A stretch of 64,000 nucleotides of DNA from Hymenobacter yonginensis (GCF_027625995.1 NZ_CP115396.1:3410001-3474000); one strand, 5' to 3'; positions 9,018-17,218 are shown, counted from the first letter of the stretch. Program-made: numbers and translations. The notes: a model not told the origin generated them from the sequence alone.

Positions 9018-9025
9018 TAGCTTTG
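9018..9025 (+). promoter_or_regulatory. -7 box upstream of the ABC ATPase
   Basis: TAGCTTTG matches the TAnnTTTG consensus exactly, 43 bases before the ATG at 9069. No TTG at the expected -33 position. Confidence 0.6.
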
Positions 9026-9068
9026 CGGGGCGGGCGAAGGTTGCCCGCTTACAAGTGAGCGGGCATCT

Positions 9069-10046
9069 ATGAGCTTATTGCAGGTTGCGGGGATTTCGGT
9101 GCAGGAAAGCAGCCACACGGCGCTGCAGGACATCAGCTTTGCGCTGCCGGAGGGGCGGCGGCTGGCCATTGCGGGCGAAACCGGGGCCGGCAAAAGCACT
9201 TTGCTGCAGGTGGTGGCCGGGCTGGTGCAGCCCACGGCCGGCACCATCACGTTCGATGGGCGGCGCGTGCGCGGGCCCCACGACGTGCTGATTCCGGGGC
9301 ATCCGGGCGTGGCGTATCTGTCGCAGCACTTGGAGCTGCCGCACTCGCTGCGGGTGGAGCAGGTGCTGCGCTACGCCAGCCAGCGGCCGGCCGCCGAAGC
9401 CCAGGCCCTCTACGAGCTCTGCCGCATCGGGCACCTGCTGGCGCGCCGCACCGACCAACTGTCGGGTGGCGAGCGGCAGCGCGTGGCGCTGGCCCGGCTG
9501 CTGCTGGGCGCCCCGCGCCTGCTGCTGCTCGACGAACCCTTCTCCAACCTCGACCGCGCCCACAAGCAGCAGCTCAAGGCTGTGCTGGAGGATATCGGGG
9601 CCGAGCTGGACCTGACCAGCATCCTCGTCTCGCACGACCCCACCGACACGCTGGCCTGGGCCGAGGAGCTGCTGGTGCTGCAGGCGGGCCGGCTGGTGCA
9701 GCAGGGCGCGCCCCAGCAGGTGTATCAGCAGCCCGCCAACGAATACACCGCCGGCCTGTTCGGCGACTACAACCTGCTGACCGGGGCGCTGGCCGCGGCG
9801 CTAGCGCAGCAGGCCGGCCTGAAGCCCCGCCGCAAGCCGCTGCTGGTGCGGCCCGAGGCCCTGCAGCTCAATCCGGAGGGCCCGGGCCTGGCCGGCACCG
9901 TGCGGGCCGTGCGCTTCATGGGCAGCTATTCCGAAGTGGACGTGGCCCTTAAAAGTGGCTGCCTGACCGTGAAAACAGCCGCCCCCACCGTAGCGCCCGG
10001 CGAGGCCGTAACAGTGGGCGCCGCGGCGGCGTGGTATCTGGGGTAG
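9069..10046 (+). CDS. ABC transporter ATP-binding protein with C-terminal TOBE-like domain
   Basis: 325 residues. ATPase motifs are complete: Walker [10 protein letters not shown] (36-44), Q-loop Gln86 in LSQHLEL, signature LSGGERQ (131-137), Walker B LLLLDE (151-156), switch His189 in LVSHD. After residue ~235 comes a TOBE-like beta domain (RPEALQL ... [17 protein letters not shown]), typical of the PotA/MalK/FbpC importers of polyamines, sugars, iron or molybdate. No permease or binding protein gene adjoins it, so the substrate cannot be inferred; it must work with a permease encoded elsewhere or be an orphan. The stop codon TAG (10044-10046) is also the first three bases of a GAGACGC repeat. 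Confidence 0.92.
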   Translation: MSLLQVAGISVQESSHTALQDISFALPEGRRLAIAGETGAGKSTLLQVVAGLVQPTAGTITFDGRRVRGPHDVLIPGHPGVAYLSQHLELPHSLRVEQVLRYASQRPAAEAQALYELCRIGHLLARRTDQLSGGERQRVALARLLLGAPRLLLLDEPFSNLDRAHKQQLKAVLEDIGAELDLTSILVSHDPTDTLAWAEELLVLQAGRLVQQGAPQQVYQQPANEYTAGLFGDYNLLTGALAAALAQQAGLKPRRKPLLVRPEALQLNPEGPGLAGTVRAVRFMGSYSEVDVALKSGCLTVKTAAPTVAPGEAVTVGAAAAWYLG

Positions 10047-10206
10047 AGACGCGAATACGCGTCTCGTCGTTGAACGGCCCGGGGCCGTACTTGCCCGGGC
10101 GGCACCACTGTAGAGACGCGTATTCGCGTCTTGTCGTTGAACGACCGGTGTGGGGCCGTGCTGCCCAGGCGGCGCGGACGAAGAGACGCGAATACGCGTC
10201 TCTACA
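10044..10206. repeat. three tandemly arranged GAGACGC palindromes
   Basis: Three copies of a 20-bp palindrome of the form GAGACGCGwATwCGCGTCTy begin at about 10046, 10113 and 10183, spaced 66-70 bases. The first two are followed by GTCGTTGAACG; the third is followed by TACAC. Spacers are GC-rich and contain related stretches (GGGGCCGT, GCCC). The middle copy is inverted at its centre (TATT versus AATA). Related element at 2683-2790. Confidence 0.8.
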
Positions 10207-10217
10207 CTGGTACTAGA

Positions 10218-10260
10218 CCCGCAACGGCCGCTCCTGGGCAGGAGCGGCCGTTGCGGGTTT
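10218..10260 (+). terminator. strong terminator downstream of the ABC ATPase
   Basis: Left arm 10218-10236 (CCCGCAACGGCCGCTCCTG) is the exact reverse complement of 10239-10257, followed by TTT. The 19-bp stem sits 170 bases after the stop codon, beyond the GAGACGC repeats. Confidence 0.75.
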
Positions 10261-10295
10261 GCCTGGAGAAGGGCGCACGTCAGATTAGAGTTAGA

Positions 10296-10433
10296 AGCTA
10301 GTTCCCCTCCTTGGAAAGGAGGGGCTAGGGGTGGTTGATGAACGCTAGAACGATTACTAGAATTTATTTCTAAACACCGTTCAACGCTTGTCAACCACCC
10401 CTAACCCCTCCTTTCCAAGGAGGGGAACTAGCT
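10296..10433. repeat. 138-bp nested palindromic element (long form)
   Basis: Terminal arms of about 38 bases are inverted repeats of each other and each contains its own hairpin CCCCTCCTT-GGA-AAGGAGGGG, followed inward by CTAGGGGTGGTTGA on the left and its complement on the right. The central ~60 bases are AT-richer and unique. The element at 20420-20548 has the same architecture with a different centre. No coding capacity; MITE-like or REP-like. Fills the gap between the ABC terminator and the next minus-strand gene. Confidence 0.85.
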
Positions 10434-10448
10434 TTTTAGCTTGTCGCG

Positions 10449-11135
10449 CTAGCTGATAGCTTTGGCTGGCTGCTCGGTGCGCTGGGCGGTGTTGATGGTT
10501 TGGCGGGCCGACTGGTAGGCGGTGTAGAAGCGGGGCTCGGGGCGCTGGTAGCGCACCAGGTACTTATCGAGGCGGTTGCGGAGCAGGGCTACGGCGGCGC
10601 GCAGGTCGGTGGCGAGGGCCTGGGTGTGGGCTTTGCCGTCGGCGGAGGCGAGGCGGGGGGCCGACTGGCCGGCCTGGAAGGCGGTGAGGGCGGCGACCAG
10701 CTCGGTGAGCTCCTGCTGCGTGACGCCCTGGTTCTGGAGGGCGGCGAAGTGGGCGGTGGCCTGCTCGTGGATGTTTTTACTGATGCGGGCCAGGTCGTTG
10801 TCGGGGGCGCGGCGGAGCTGGCGCTCGGTGTAGTCGGCGTCGGTGTGGAGGCGGATGTCCTGCTGCTCGTCGGCGTGGGCGAGCAGGGCGGCGGCTACTT
10901 CGGCGGCGCGCTGGGCCAGGTGCTCCTTGGTGGCCTTCTTCACGGCCCCGGCGCTGCGGGGGGCGGCGGCGCTTTGCTGGGTGGCGGCGGTGGGGTCCAG
11001 GTCCTGGACCAGGGCGGCCAACTCGGCGCGGGCGGTGCCCAGGGCTTTGTTGGCGGCATAGACCTCGGCATACTGGTCGAGGACGGCGAGGGTGGCCTGC
11101 ATCATAGTGAGGCGGGCGCGTTGTTTATCGGTCAT
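10449..11135 (-). CDS. hypothetical helical, coiled-coil protein
   Basis: 228 residues from ATG 11135 (an upstream in-frame ATG at 11186 gives 245). Not recognised. The sequence is almost all helix-forming, with long Ala/Gln/Leu/Glu stretches (AAEVAAALLAHADEQQD; LRAAVALLRNRLDKYL) that suggest a helical bundle or coiled coil. No signal peptide and no membrane segment. A short C-terminal part, YQRPEPRFYTAYQSARQ, breaks the pattern. Codon use is like that of the neighbours. Its upstream region is the 21-bp minisatellite (11220-11450) and its downstream boundary is a palindromic element, so it stands alone between repeats. Confidence 0.7.
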   Translation of the reverse strand: MTDKQRARLTMMQATLAVLDQYAEVYAANKALGTARAELAALVQDLDPTAATQQSAAAPRSAGAVKKATKEHLAQRAAEVAAALLAHADEQQDIRLHTDADYTERQLRRAPDNDLARISKNIHEQATAHFAALQNQGVTQQELTELVAALTAFQAGQSAPRLASADGKAHTQALATDLRAAVALLRNRLDKYLVRYQRPEPRFYTAYQSARQTINTAQRTEQPAKAIS

Positions 11136-11219
11136 AAGAGCATAAGTGTTAAGTACCTGCGGAAGATAAGCGGTGGCCGGGAGCATCTGCCAAGCTGAAC
11201 GGCAACTTTTTTTGCCGAA

Positions 11220-11450
11220 GTGGCAACGCCCGCTGCCGCCCTGACAACGCCCCCCGCCCCGGTGGCAACGCCCGCTGCCCGCGTGACACCTGGCGCTGAC
11301 CGGGTGGCAAGGCCCTCGGCCCCCGTGACAAGGCCCCCTGACCCGGTGGCACCGCCCGCTGCCCCCGTGACAAGGGCCGCTGCCCCGGTGACAACGCCCG
11401 GTGGCGGGCTGACAAGCCGGGCTAACCGGGTGGCATCCGCTGGTAACGGG
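11220..11450. repeat. 21-bp period GC-rich minisatellite, 11 units
   Basis: Eleven contiguous units of exactly 21 bases start at 11220, 11241, 11262 and so on. Each begins GTGGCAA or GTGACAA (or CTGACAA) and continues GCCC/GCTGCCCC-like. In the first eight units GTGGC and GTGAC/CTGAC starts alternate strictly, giving a 42-base higher-order period. Units are diverged by several substitutions but keep length. Both strands read through without stops in one frame because 21 is a multiple of three; I regard it as non-coding. It lies between the divergent coiled-coil gene and the toxin-antitoxin pair. Confidence 0.85.
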
Positions 11451-11589
11451 GGCGCGACGCCCTCAGCCCGCCGCCGCAGAGGCTGTAGCAGCGGCGGGAG
11501 TGGGTGTGGTGGGCGTGAGAGGTGTACCTGAAGCAAGTATTGAGAACTATTTTCTCAATATTCCGCACATTTGAGAAAGCCCTAGACTT

Positions 11590-11811
11590 ATGGACTACTA
11601 CGCACAGATTTCTATCAACCCTGAGGTACGCTTCGGGCGGCCGTGCATTACGGGCACGCGCATCAGCGTGGCCGATGTGCTGGGCTGGCTGGGCAGCGGC
11701 CAGACAATACCGGAGATTCTGGAGGACTTCCCGGAGCTGACTCAGGCGCAGATTCAGGCCTGCCTGCTCTACGCCGCCGACCGGGAGCGGCATCTGCGCA
11801 TTGCCGGATGA
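11590..11811 (+). CDS. DUF433 antitoxin (VapB-like)
   Basis: 73 residues. The whole protein is a DUF433 domain: INPEVRFGRPCITGTRISV (9-27) is the diagnostic motif, followed by VLGWLGSGQTIPEILEDFPELT, a winged-helix type DNA-binding unit. DUF433 proteins are usually antitoxins and autorepressors for a partner PIN-like DUF5615 toxin, which is exactly the next gene: its ATG (11808) overlaps this stop codon by four bases. Cytoplasmic. The pair is therefore probably one operon with co-translation. GC content is like the host genome, in contrast to the AT-rich genes that follow. Confidence 0.9.
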   Translation: MDYYAQISINPEVRFGRPCITGTRISVADVLGWLGSGQTIPEILEDFPELTQAQIQACLLYAADRERHLRIAG

Positions 11812-12155
11812 AGCTGCTGCTGGACGAAAACATTTCCTACCGGGTAGTGGCCCTGCTGGCCGAGGCTTTCCCCGGCTCGGAGCAGGTGCGGCGACTGGGC
11901 CTGCTGGGCAAAACCGACCGCCTCATTTGGGATTATGCCCGTCAGCATGAGTTCGTTATCGTCACCCACGACGACGATTTTGTGGAGCTGAGCACGCTTT
12001 ACGGTGCTCCGCCGAAGGTTCTGTTGCTCCGGGCCGGCAACCTGCCCACCGCCGCCCTGGCCGCGTTGCTGCAGCAGCATCAGGCTACGATAGAAGCTGA
12101 ACTGGCCTCTGGCACTGATACGTATTGCCTGACACTGTATGGGGAGCTACGGTAA
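11808..12155 (+). CDS. DUF5615 PIN-like toxin/nuclease
   Basis: 115 residues. PIN-fold Mut7-C/DUF5615 family: N-terminal KLLLDENIS with Asp6 and Glu7, Asp37 in GKTDRLIWDYA, and the acidic cluster Asp55-Asp57 in VTHDDDFVEL. These are the metal-binding positions expected for an RNase toxin. Overlaps the upstream DUF433 antitoxin by ATGA at 11808-11811. RNA cleavage is inferred from the family; the target is unknown. About 100 bases after the stop, base composition switches to AT-rich. Confidence 0.88.
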   Translation: MKLLLDENISYRVVALLAEAFPGSEQVRRLGLLGKTDRLIWDYARQHEFVIVTHDDDFVELSTLYGAPPKVLLLRAGNLPTAALAALLQQHQATIEAELASGTDTYCLTLYGELR

Positions 12156-12261
12156 TCGTGGCCCTAGCGGTGCAGCCCCATTTTGCTATGCATTTTTTAA
12201 AGCAAGTGTTGCGTTCGTAAACTTGCAATCCTAACTCCCAACATTCTGACTAACTATTAAC

Positions 12262-13065
12262 ATGCAGAAGAAATATTATATTGTAATTGGATCTTTGATT
12301 TTACTGCTTCTTATATCTTGGTTTGAATACCTTAAGACAGTTTATAAAGTAGGTATTCAGTCCACATTAATTAATGTGGGGTTTAATGTCCTGATGGCTA
12401 TTTTAACAGGTTTAATTATTGGTATATATTTTGACATTTCTTCGAGAAAAGAAATATTCAATGATATGTTGAGAAATTTTAATATATCAAAAGAAGTTAT
12501 AAATGCAGGTATAGTAAAATATTATAGTAATTTTTCCGATTTTGATCTTAGAAATTCGGTAGCCAATTGTAGTGATGTTATTATTTATCTTACATATGGC
12601 CAAACAGTATTTAACAATATACGAGACTCATTAACTTCTGTTGCAGGAAAAAAGAACGCTACGATTACTTTGTTTATGTTTCATGAAGACAATCCATTTA
12701 TAGATGGACTCGGCAATCATTGGGGCGCTAATGATCAAAGCTATGCAGCTGCACGCATCAAGCAAAGAGTTGTAGATTCTCAACAAACTTTGTTTACGTA
12801 TTTCTCAGATATGAAAGCAAGGAAAAAGCTAAAGGCGAAAGTTAAAATATATATAATGAAAAGGCATCCTGTTTTCTATTCCTTTTATCGAATGGACGAT
12901 TACATATTATTTTGCCCATCCAAAATATCGGTTGATAAATCAGTAAAGCCTATTGCAATATATGTTAAAGATACATTGGATAAGGGAAGTATTTATAAAA
13001 AGTGTATGGAAGAGATAAAAAGCATTATTGATGATCCTACTTCGTACGAACTAAAGCAATTCTAA
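12262..13065 (+). CDS. two-TM membrane protein of an AT-rich island, unrecognised
   Basis: 267 residues. Two hydrophobic segments near the N-terminus (about 7-22, YIVIGSLILLLLISW, and 33-53, with VLMAILTGLIIGIYF), then a cytoplasmic domain of ~210 residues. I do not recognise the domain; it contains NCSDVIIYLTYGQTVFNNI, ITLFMFHEDNPFI and VKIYIMKRHPVFYSFYRMDDYILF, an alternating beta-alpha pattern such as a Rossmann- or phospholipase-D-like sensor/effector fold. Codons are strongly A/T-ended, unlike all flanking genes. The next gene starts one base after this stop, so the two are almost certainly one operon. Short 2TM-plus-soluble-domain proteins are common in anti-phage systems; that role is inference. 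Confidence 0.85.
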   Translation: MQKKYYIVIGSLILLLLISWFEYLKTVYKVGIQSTLINVGFNVLMAILTGLIIGIYFDISSRKEIFNDMLRNFNISKEVINAGIVKYYSNFSDFDLRNSVANCSDVIIYLTYGQTVFNNIRDSLTSVAGKKNATITLFMFHEDNPFIDGLGNHWGANDQSYAAARIKQRVVDSQQTLFTYFSDMKARKKLKAKVKIYIMKRHPVFYSFYRMDDYILFCPSKISVDKSVKPIAIYVKDTLDKGSIYKKCMEEIKSIIDDPTSYELKQF

Positions 13066-13066
13066 C

Positions 13067-13627
13067 ATGGCTCAGCAAAAGAACATTTGCTTTATAGATT
13101 TTGAAACGACTGGAATAGATATTTACAAAGACGAGCCAATAGAAATTGGAGCTTTAGTTGTAGATGGTGAATTAAATATTATAAATAAATTCTACTCTAG
13201 AATATCCTTGCCTAATAATGCAATAATAGATAATAGTGCTTTTGATATACATGGAATTAAATATTCAGATCTTTACGAATCTCCATCTCAAGAAAATGTT
13301 ATTAATTTATTTTTCGAGTCTATGGGAACTGATTATTGCTTCGCTTCATGGAACATAAGCTTTGATGTTGGATTTTTTAAAAAAATATGTTATTACAATA
13401 ATATGATAGATACATTTAATAAAATAAATTACAGGCATATAGACGTGCAGTCTATTTCTCAGGTTGCAAACAGATTAAATATTTTTAACAAAGAAGTGAA
13501 CTCTTTATCTGAATGTGTTAATTATTTTTCCTTAAAAAGAAAAAAATATCACAATGCATATGAAGATGCTTTGCTTTGCAAAGAGGTTTATGAGAATATT
13601 ATAAATAAAATACAAGCAATGATATAG
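13067..13627 (+). CDS. DEDDh-family 3'-5' exonuclease
   Basis: 186 residues, about the length of a stand-alone DnaQ-like exonuclease. Motifs: Asp11 and Glu13 in FIDFETTG, Asp100 in SWNISFDVGFF, and His162/Asp167 in YHNAYEDALL, i.e. the complete DEDDh catalytic set. Predicted to degrade DNA or RNA from the 3' end with two metal ions. It lacks polymerase or helicase domains. Starts one base after the stop of the 2TM membrane protein and shares its AT-rich composition, so they form a two-gene unit probably acquired horizontally. A perfect inverted repeat spanning the stop acts as terminator for it and for the convergent mfd. Confidence 0.92.
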   Translation: MAQQKNICFIDFETTGIDIYKDEPIEIGALVVDGELNIINKFYSRISLPNNAIIDNSAFDIHGIKYSDLYESPSQENVINLFFESMGTDYCFASWNISFDVGFFKKICYYNNMIDTFNKINYRHIDVQSISQVANRLNIFNKEVNSLSECVNYFSLKRKKYHNAYEDALLCKEVYENIINKIQAMI

Positions 13628-13662
13628 AAGGCAGAGGAGCACAAATACCCCCGCCTTCTATA
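13623..13662. terminator. inverted repeat between exonuclease gene and mfd
   Basis: TATAGAAGGC (13623-13632) and GCCTTCTATA (13653-13662) are a perfect 10-bp inverted repeat with a 20-base loop. The left arm includes the exonuclease stop codon TAG; the right arm is 7 bases from the mfd stop. Probably a bidirectional terminator, or a duplicated boundary of the AT-rich insertion. Confidence 0.6.
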
Positions 13663-13669
13663 CTATTGC

Positions 13670-16600
13670 TTACACCCCCACCGTTTCCTCACTCACCAGC
13701 TCGCTCAGGATCCGCTTGGCGGCCTGGACGCTTTTCACGTCTTCGAAGGAGATGATGAGCTGTTCTTTGCGCTCCTTCATGGAGGCGGAGCGCGGGTGGG
13801 TCTGCACGTAGCTGAGGATGTTGCCGAAGGTGGCGCCCTGGAAGTAGGGCTCGTTGTTGGTGGCCGGGATGAAGCCTTTGAGCAGGTTCTTCTTGAGCGT
13901 GAGCTTTTCGAAGCCGGTCTGGCAGGCCAGCCAGCGCAGGCGCACGATGTCGGCGAGCTGCTCCACCTCCTGGGGCAGCGGCCCGAAGCGGTCCACGATG
14001 CCGGTGAGCAGCTTGCGTAGCTCCTCGGCGTTTTTGGCCCTATCGAGCTTGCTGTAGAGCTGCAGGCGCTCCGACACGCTGCTCACGTAGCGGTCCGGAA
14101 TGAGCACCTGCAAGTCGGTTTCGATGTTGCACTCCTTGGGACGGCCGGTGCCGGCGGCTTCCTGCAGGCGCTGGGTGGGGTCGCCGAGGAACAGGTCGCG
14201 GAACTCGGTTTCCTTGAGCTCCTGCACGGCTTCGTCGAGAATCTGGTGGTAGGTTTCAAAGCCTAGGTCGTTGATGAAGCCCGACTGCTCGCCGCCCAGC
14301 AGGTTGCCCGCGCCCCGGATGTCCAGGTCGCGCATGGCCACGTTGAAGCCCGCGCCCAGGTCCGAGAATTCCTCCAGGGTGCTCAGGCGCTTGCGGGCGT
14401 CGGAGGGCAGGCCGGCCACCGGGGGCGTGAGCAGGTAGCAGTAGGCCTTTTTGTTGGAGCGGCCCACGCGGCCCCGCATCTGGTGCAGGTCGGAGAGGCC
14501 GTGCATGTGGGCGCGGTTGATGAGGATGGTGTTGGCGTTGGCAATGTCGAGGCCCGATTCGATGAGGGTGGTGGCCACCAGCACGTCGTAGTCGCCGTCC
14601 ACGAACTTCATCATACGCTTTTCCAGCAGGTCGCCGTCCATCTGGCCGTGCACGTAGGTCACGCGGGCATCGGGCACGAGGCGCAGAATCATGCTGGCCT
14701 GCTCCTCAATGTCCTTCACGCGGTTGTGCACGAAAAATACCTGCCCGCCCCGCTTCAGCTCCCGCGAAATGGTGTCGCGGATCAGCAGCTCATCGAACAC
14801 GTGCAGCTCCGTCTGCACCGGCTGGCGGTTGGGCGGGGGCGTGGCAATCACGCTCAAGTCGCGGGCTCCCATCAGCGAGAAGTGCAGGGTGCGCGGAATA
14901 GGCGTGGCCGAGAGCGTGAGCGTGTCCACGTTCACCTTGATTTCCTTGAGCTTGTCCTTGGTTTTCACCCCGAACTTCTGCTCCTCGTCAATCACCAAGA
15001 GACCCAGGTCCTTGAACTGCACGTCCTTGTTGGTGAGGCGGTGAGTGCCGATGAGGATGTCGGTTTTGCCGTCGGCCACCCGGCCCAGGGTTTCCTTGAT
15101 CTGCTTGGTGGTTTTGAAGCGGTTCACGTACTCCACCGTCACGGGCAAGTTGCCGAGCCGCTCGCGGAAGGTTTTGTAGTGCTGCATGGCCAGGATGGTG
15201 GTGGGCACCAGCACGGCCACCTGCTTGCCGTCGGCCACGGCCTTGAAGGCGGCCCGGATGGCTACTTCCGTCTTGCCGAAACCCACGTCGCCGCACACGA
15301 GGCGGTCCATGGGGTGGGGCACCTCCATGTCGCGCTTCACGTCCTCGGTGGCCTTGGCCTGGTCGGGGGTGTCCTCGTAGATAAAGCTCGATTCCAGCTC
15401 GGCCTGCATAAAGGAGTCGTGGGCGAAGGCGTGGCCGGGCGCGGTTTTGCGCTTGGCGTACAGCCGGATCAGCTCGGCTGCAATGTCCTTCACCTTTTTC
15501 TTGACCGATTTCTTCTTGTTTTCCCACTCCGGCGAGCCCAGCTTGCTCATGGTGGGCGGCGTGCCCTCGGCCCCGCTGTACTTGGCAATCTTGTGCAGGG
15601 CGTGGATGCTGACGGTCAGCACGTCGTCGTCGCGGTACACCAGCCGGATGGCCTCCTGCAGCCTGTCGTTGATTTCTACCTGGGTGAGGCCGGCGAAGCG
15701 GGCAATGCCGTAGTCCTGGTGTACCACGTAGTCGCCGGGTACCAGGGTGCGCAGCTCTTTTAGCGTGAGGGCCTTTTTCTTGGAGAACTTGCGGGTTTCC
15801 TGGGCCCGGTAGAACCGCTCGAACAGCTGGTGGTCGGTGTAGATAGCCAGGCGCAGCGTCTCGTCGATGAACCCTTCGCGCAGCCCCAGCAGCAGGTGCT
15901 GAAACTGCACGTTGTTGTCCAGCTCGTCGAAGATGGTGCGCAGGCGGTCGGCCTGGCGTACCTGCTCGGCGGCAATGATGTTGGTGTAGCCCTTGGCCTG
16001 GTTGTCGTGCAGGTTCTTCACGATGCGGTTGAAGTCCTTGCCGAAGCTGGGCTGGGGCTTGGCGCTGAACTGGAACTCCTCCGCGCCGGCCTTGAAGTGG
16101 AACCGCTTGCCGAACTCCACTACCGCAAACCCTTCCAGCAGCTTGCGTAGCGTCTTGGCCGACTCAAACAACTCGGCCGGCTTGCTCACCACCTGGGTGC
16201 CGCCCGCCACCGCCAGCAGCTCCTGGAAGCCCGCCTCGGCCTTGTCGAAGTACTCATCCACCACGTCCAGCGTCTGGCGCACGTCCTTGGCCCACACGGC
16301 GGTGTTTTTCGGGATAAACTCCAGAAACGCCTCCCGCGTCTCCTGTAGCAGCTTGGTCTGCACGTTCGGGATGATGCTCACCTGCTGCCGCTTCTCCACC
16401 GACAGCTGGCTTTCCGGGTCAAACGTGCGAATCGTCTCCACCTCATCCCCGAACAGCTCGATGCGGTAGGGCAGCTCGTTGGCGTAGGAGAAGATGTCCA
16501 CGATGCCCCCGCGCACGGCAAACTGGCCGGCCTCGTACACAAAGTCGCTCCGCTCGAAGTCGTACTCCGCCAGCATGTCGCTCACGAAGTTCACGTCCAG

Positions 16601-17194
16601 CTTGTCGCCCACCTTCACCAGAAAGGTGTTGGCCACGAGGCTTTTCTTGTTGATAACCTTCTCGAACAGGGCCTCGGGGTATGTCACGATGAGCACACCG
16701 GCGGTTTCTTTGGCGCTGGCCTTTCCGCGCTTCTTGCCCTGGCCGTCGGTTTCTGCCGCGTCGGCCGCGTCGTCGGCGGCCTGTTCGGCGGTGGTTTTGG
16801 GGCCGCGGTGCGAGTTCAGCTTGTTCAGCACCTCGGCCCGCATCAGCACGTTGGCGTTTTCCGTCTCGTCGAAGCTGTAAGGGCGCTTGTAGGAGGTGGG
16901 GAACAGGAGAGGCTCCTCGTCGGGAAGCAGGTGCTGCAGGTCGGCCAGGAAGTAGGCGGCCTCGTCCCGGTCGTGGAGGATGAACAGGTGGTGCTGATCG
17001 GGATACTCCTGGTGGACGGCGGCGGCCAGCACGGCATCCTGGGAGCCTACGAGGCCGCGCAGGTGCAGGCGCACGGGCGCTTCGGCCTTGTCGGCGGGCC
17101 GCAGGGAGCGACGGGTGGCGGGGTTCAGGCGCGCGCCCAGCGTCATGCCGGTGGGGTCGAGGGCGTAGAGCTTCAGTAAATCGGTGACCTTCAA
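13670..17194 (-). CDS. mfd: transcription-repair coupling factor
   Basis: Displaces stalled RNA polymerase at lesions and recruits UvrA. 1174 residues, normal. In order: UvrB-like N-terminal module (SYKRPYSFDETEN), a charged insert around residues 125-160 rich in Ala/Asp/Lys, the RNA-polymerase-interaction domain PGDYVVHQDYGIARF (about 486), helicase with Walker A GDVGFGKTE (about 632), DEEQ box (about 733), motif III LSATPIPRTL, motif V/VI with MRGRVGRSNKKAY, and the C-terminal D7 regulatory domain. The start is a TTG at 17194 with MKVTDLLKLY; a perfect -7 box ends 24 bases upstream, which supports it over the internal ATG at residue 17. Confidence 0.97.
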   Translation of the reverse strand: MKVTDLLKLYALDPTGMTLGARLNPATRRSLRPADKAEAPVRLHLRGLVGSQDAVLAAAVHQEYPDQHHLFILHDRDEAAYFLADLQHLLPDEEPLLFPTSYKRPYSFDETENANVLMRAEVLNKLNSHRGPKTTAEQAADDAADAAETDGQGKKRGKASAKETAGVLIVTYPEALFEKVINKKSLVANTFLVKVGDKLDVNFVSDMLAEYDFERSDFVYEAGQFAVRGGIVDIFSYANELPYRIELFGDEVETIRTFDPESQLSVEKRQQVSIIPNVQTKLLQETREAFLEFIPKNTAVWAKDVRQTLDVVDEYFDKAEAGFQELLAVAGGTQVVSKPAELFESAKTLRKLLEGFAVVEFGKRFHFKAGAEEFQFSAKPQPSFGKDFNRIVKNLHDNQAKGYTNIIAAEQVRQADRLRTIFDELDNNVQFQHLLLGLREGFIDETLRLAIYTDHQLFERFYRAQETRKFSKKKALTLKELRTLVPGDYVVHQDYGIARFAGLTQVEINDRLQEAIRLVYRDDDVLTVSIHALHKIAKYSGAEGTPPTMSKLGSPEWENKKKSVKKKVKDIAAELIRLYAKRKTAPGHAFAHDSFMQAELESSFIYEDTPDQAKATEDVKRDMEVPHPMDRLVCGDVGFGKTEVAIRAAFKAVADGKQVAVLVPTTILAMQHYKTFRERLGNLPVTVEYVNRFKTTKQIKETLGRVADGKTDILIGTHRLTNKDVQFKDLGLLVIDEEQKFGVKTKDKLKEIKVNVDTLTLSATPIPRTLHFSLMGARDLSVIATPPPNRQPVQTELHVFDELLIRDTISRELKRGGQVFFVHNRVKDIEEQASMILRLVPDARVTYVHGQMDGDLLEKRMMKFVDGDYDVLVATTLIESGLDIANANTILINRAHMHGLSDLHQMRGRVGRSNKKAYCYLLTPPVAGLPSDARKRLSTLEEFSDLGAGFNVAMRDLDIRGAGNLLGGEQSGFINDLGFETYHQILDEAVQELKETEFRDLFLGDPTQRLQEAAGTGRPKECNIETDLQVLIPDRYVSSVSERLQLYSKLDRAKNAEELRKLLTGIVDRFGPLPQEVEQLADIVRLRWLACQTGFEKLTLKKNLLKGFIPATNNEPYFQGATFGNILSYVQTHPRSASMKERKEQLIISFEDVKSVQAAKRILSELVSEETVGV

Positions 17195-17218
17195 AACGAG
17201 TATCGGCTAGGGAGGAGG

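Noticed and set aside
10044-10206. Spaced repeats considered as a CRISPR array
   Set aside because: Repeats are self-palindromic with only three copies, spacers are 45-50 bases, GC-rich and related to each other, and no cas gene is near.
11220-11531. 103-residue ORF reading through the minisatellite (and a matching minus-strand ORF)
   Set aside because: Open on both strands only because the unit is 21 bases; low complexity, no start context, no family.
14483-15763. 426-residue open frame on the plus strand opposite mfd
   Set aside because: Antisense shadow created by GC-rich codons; no protein-like features.
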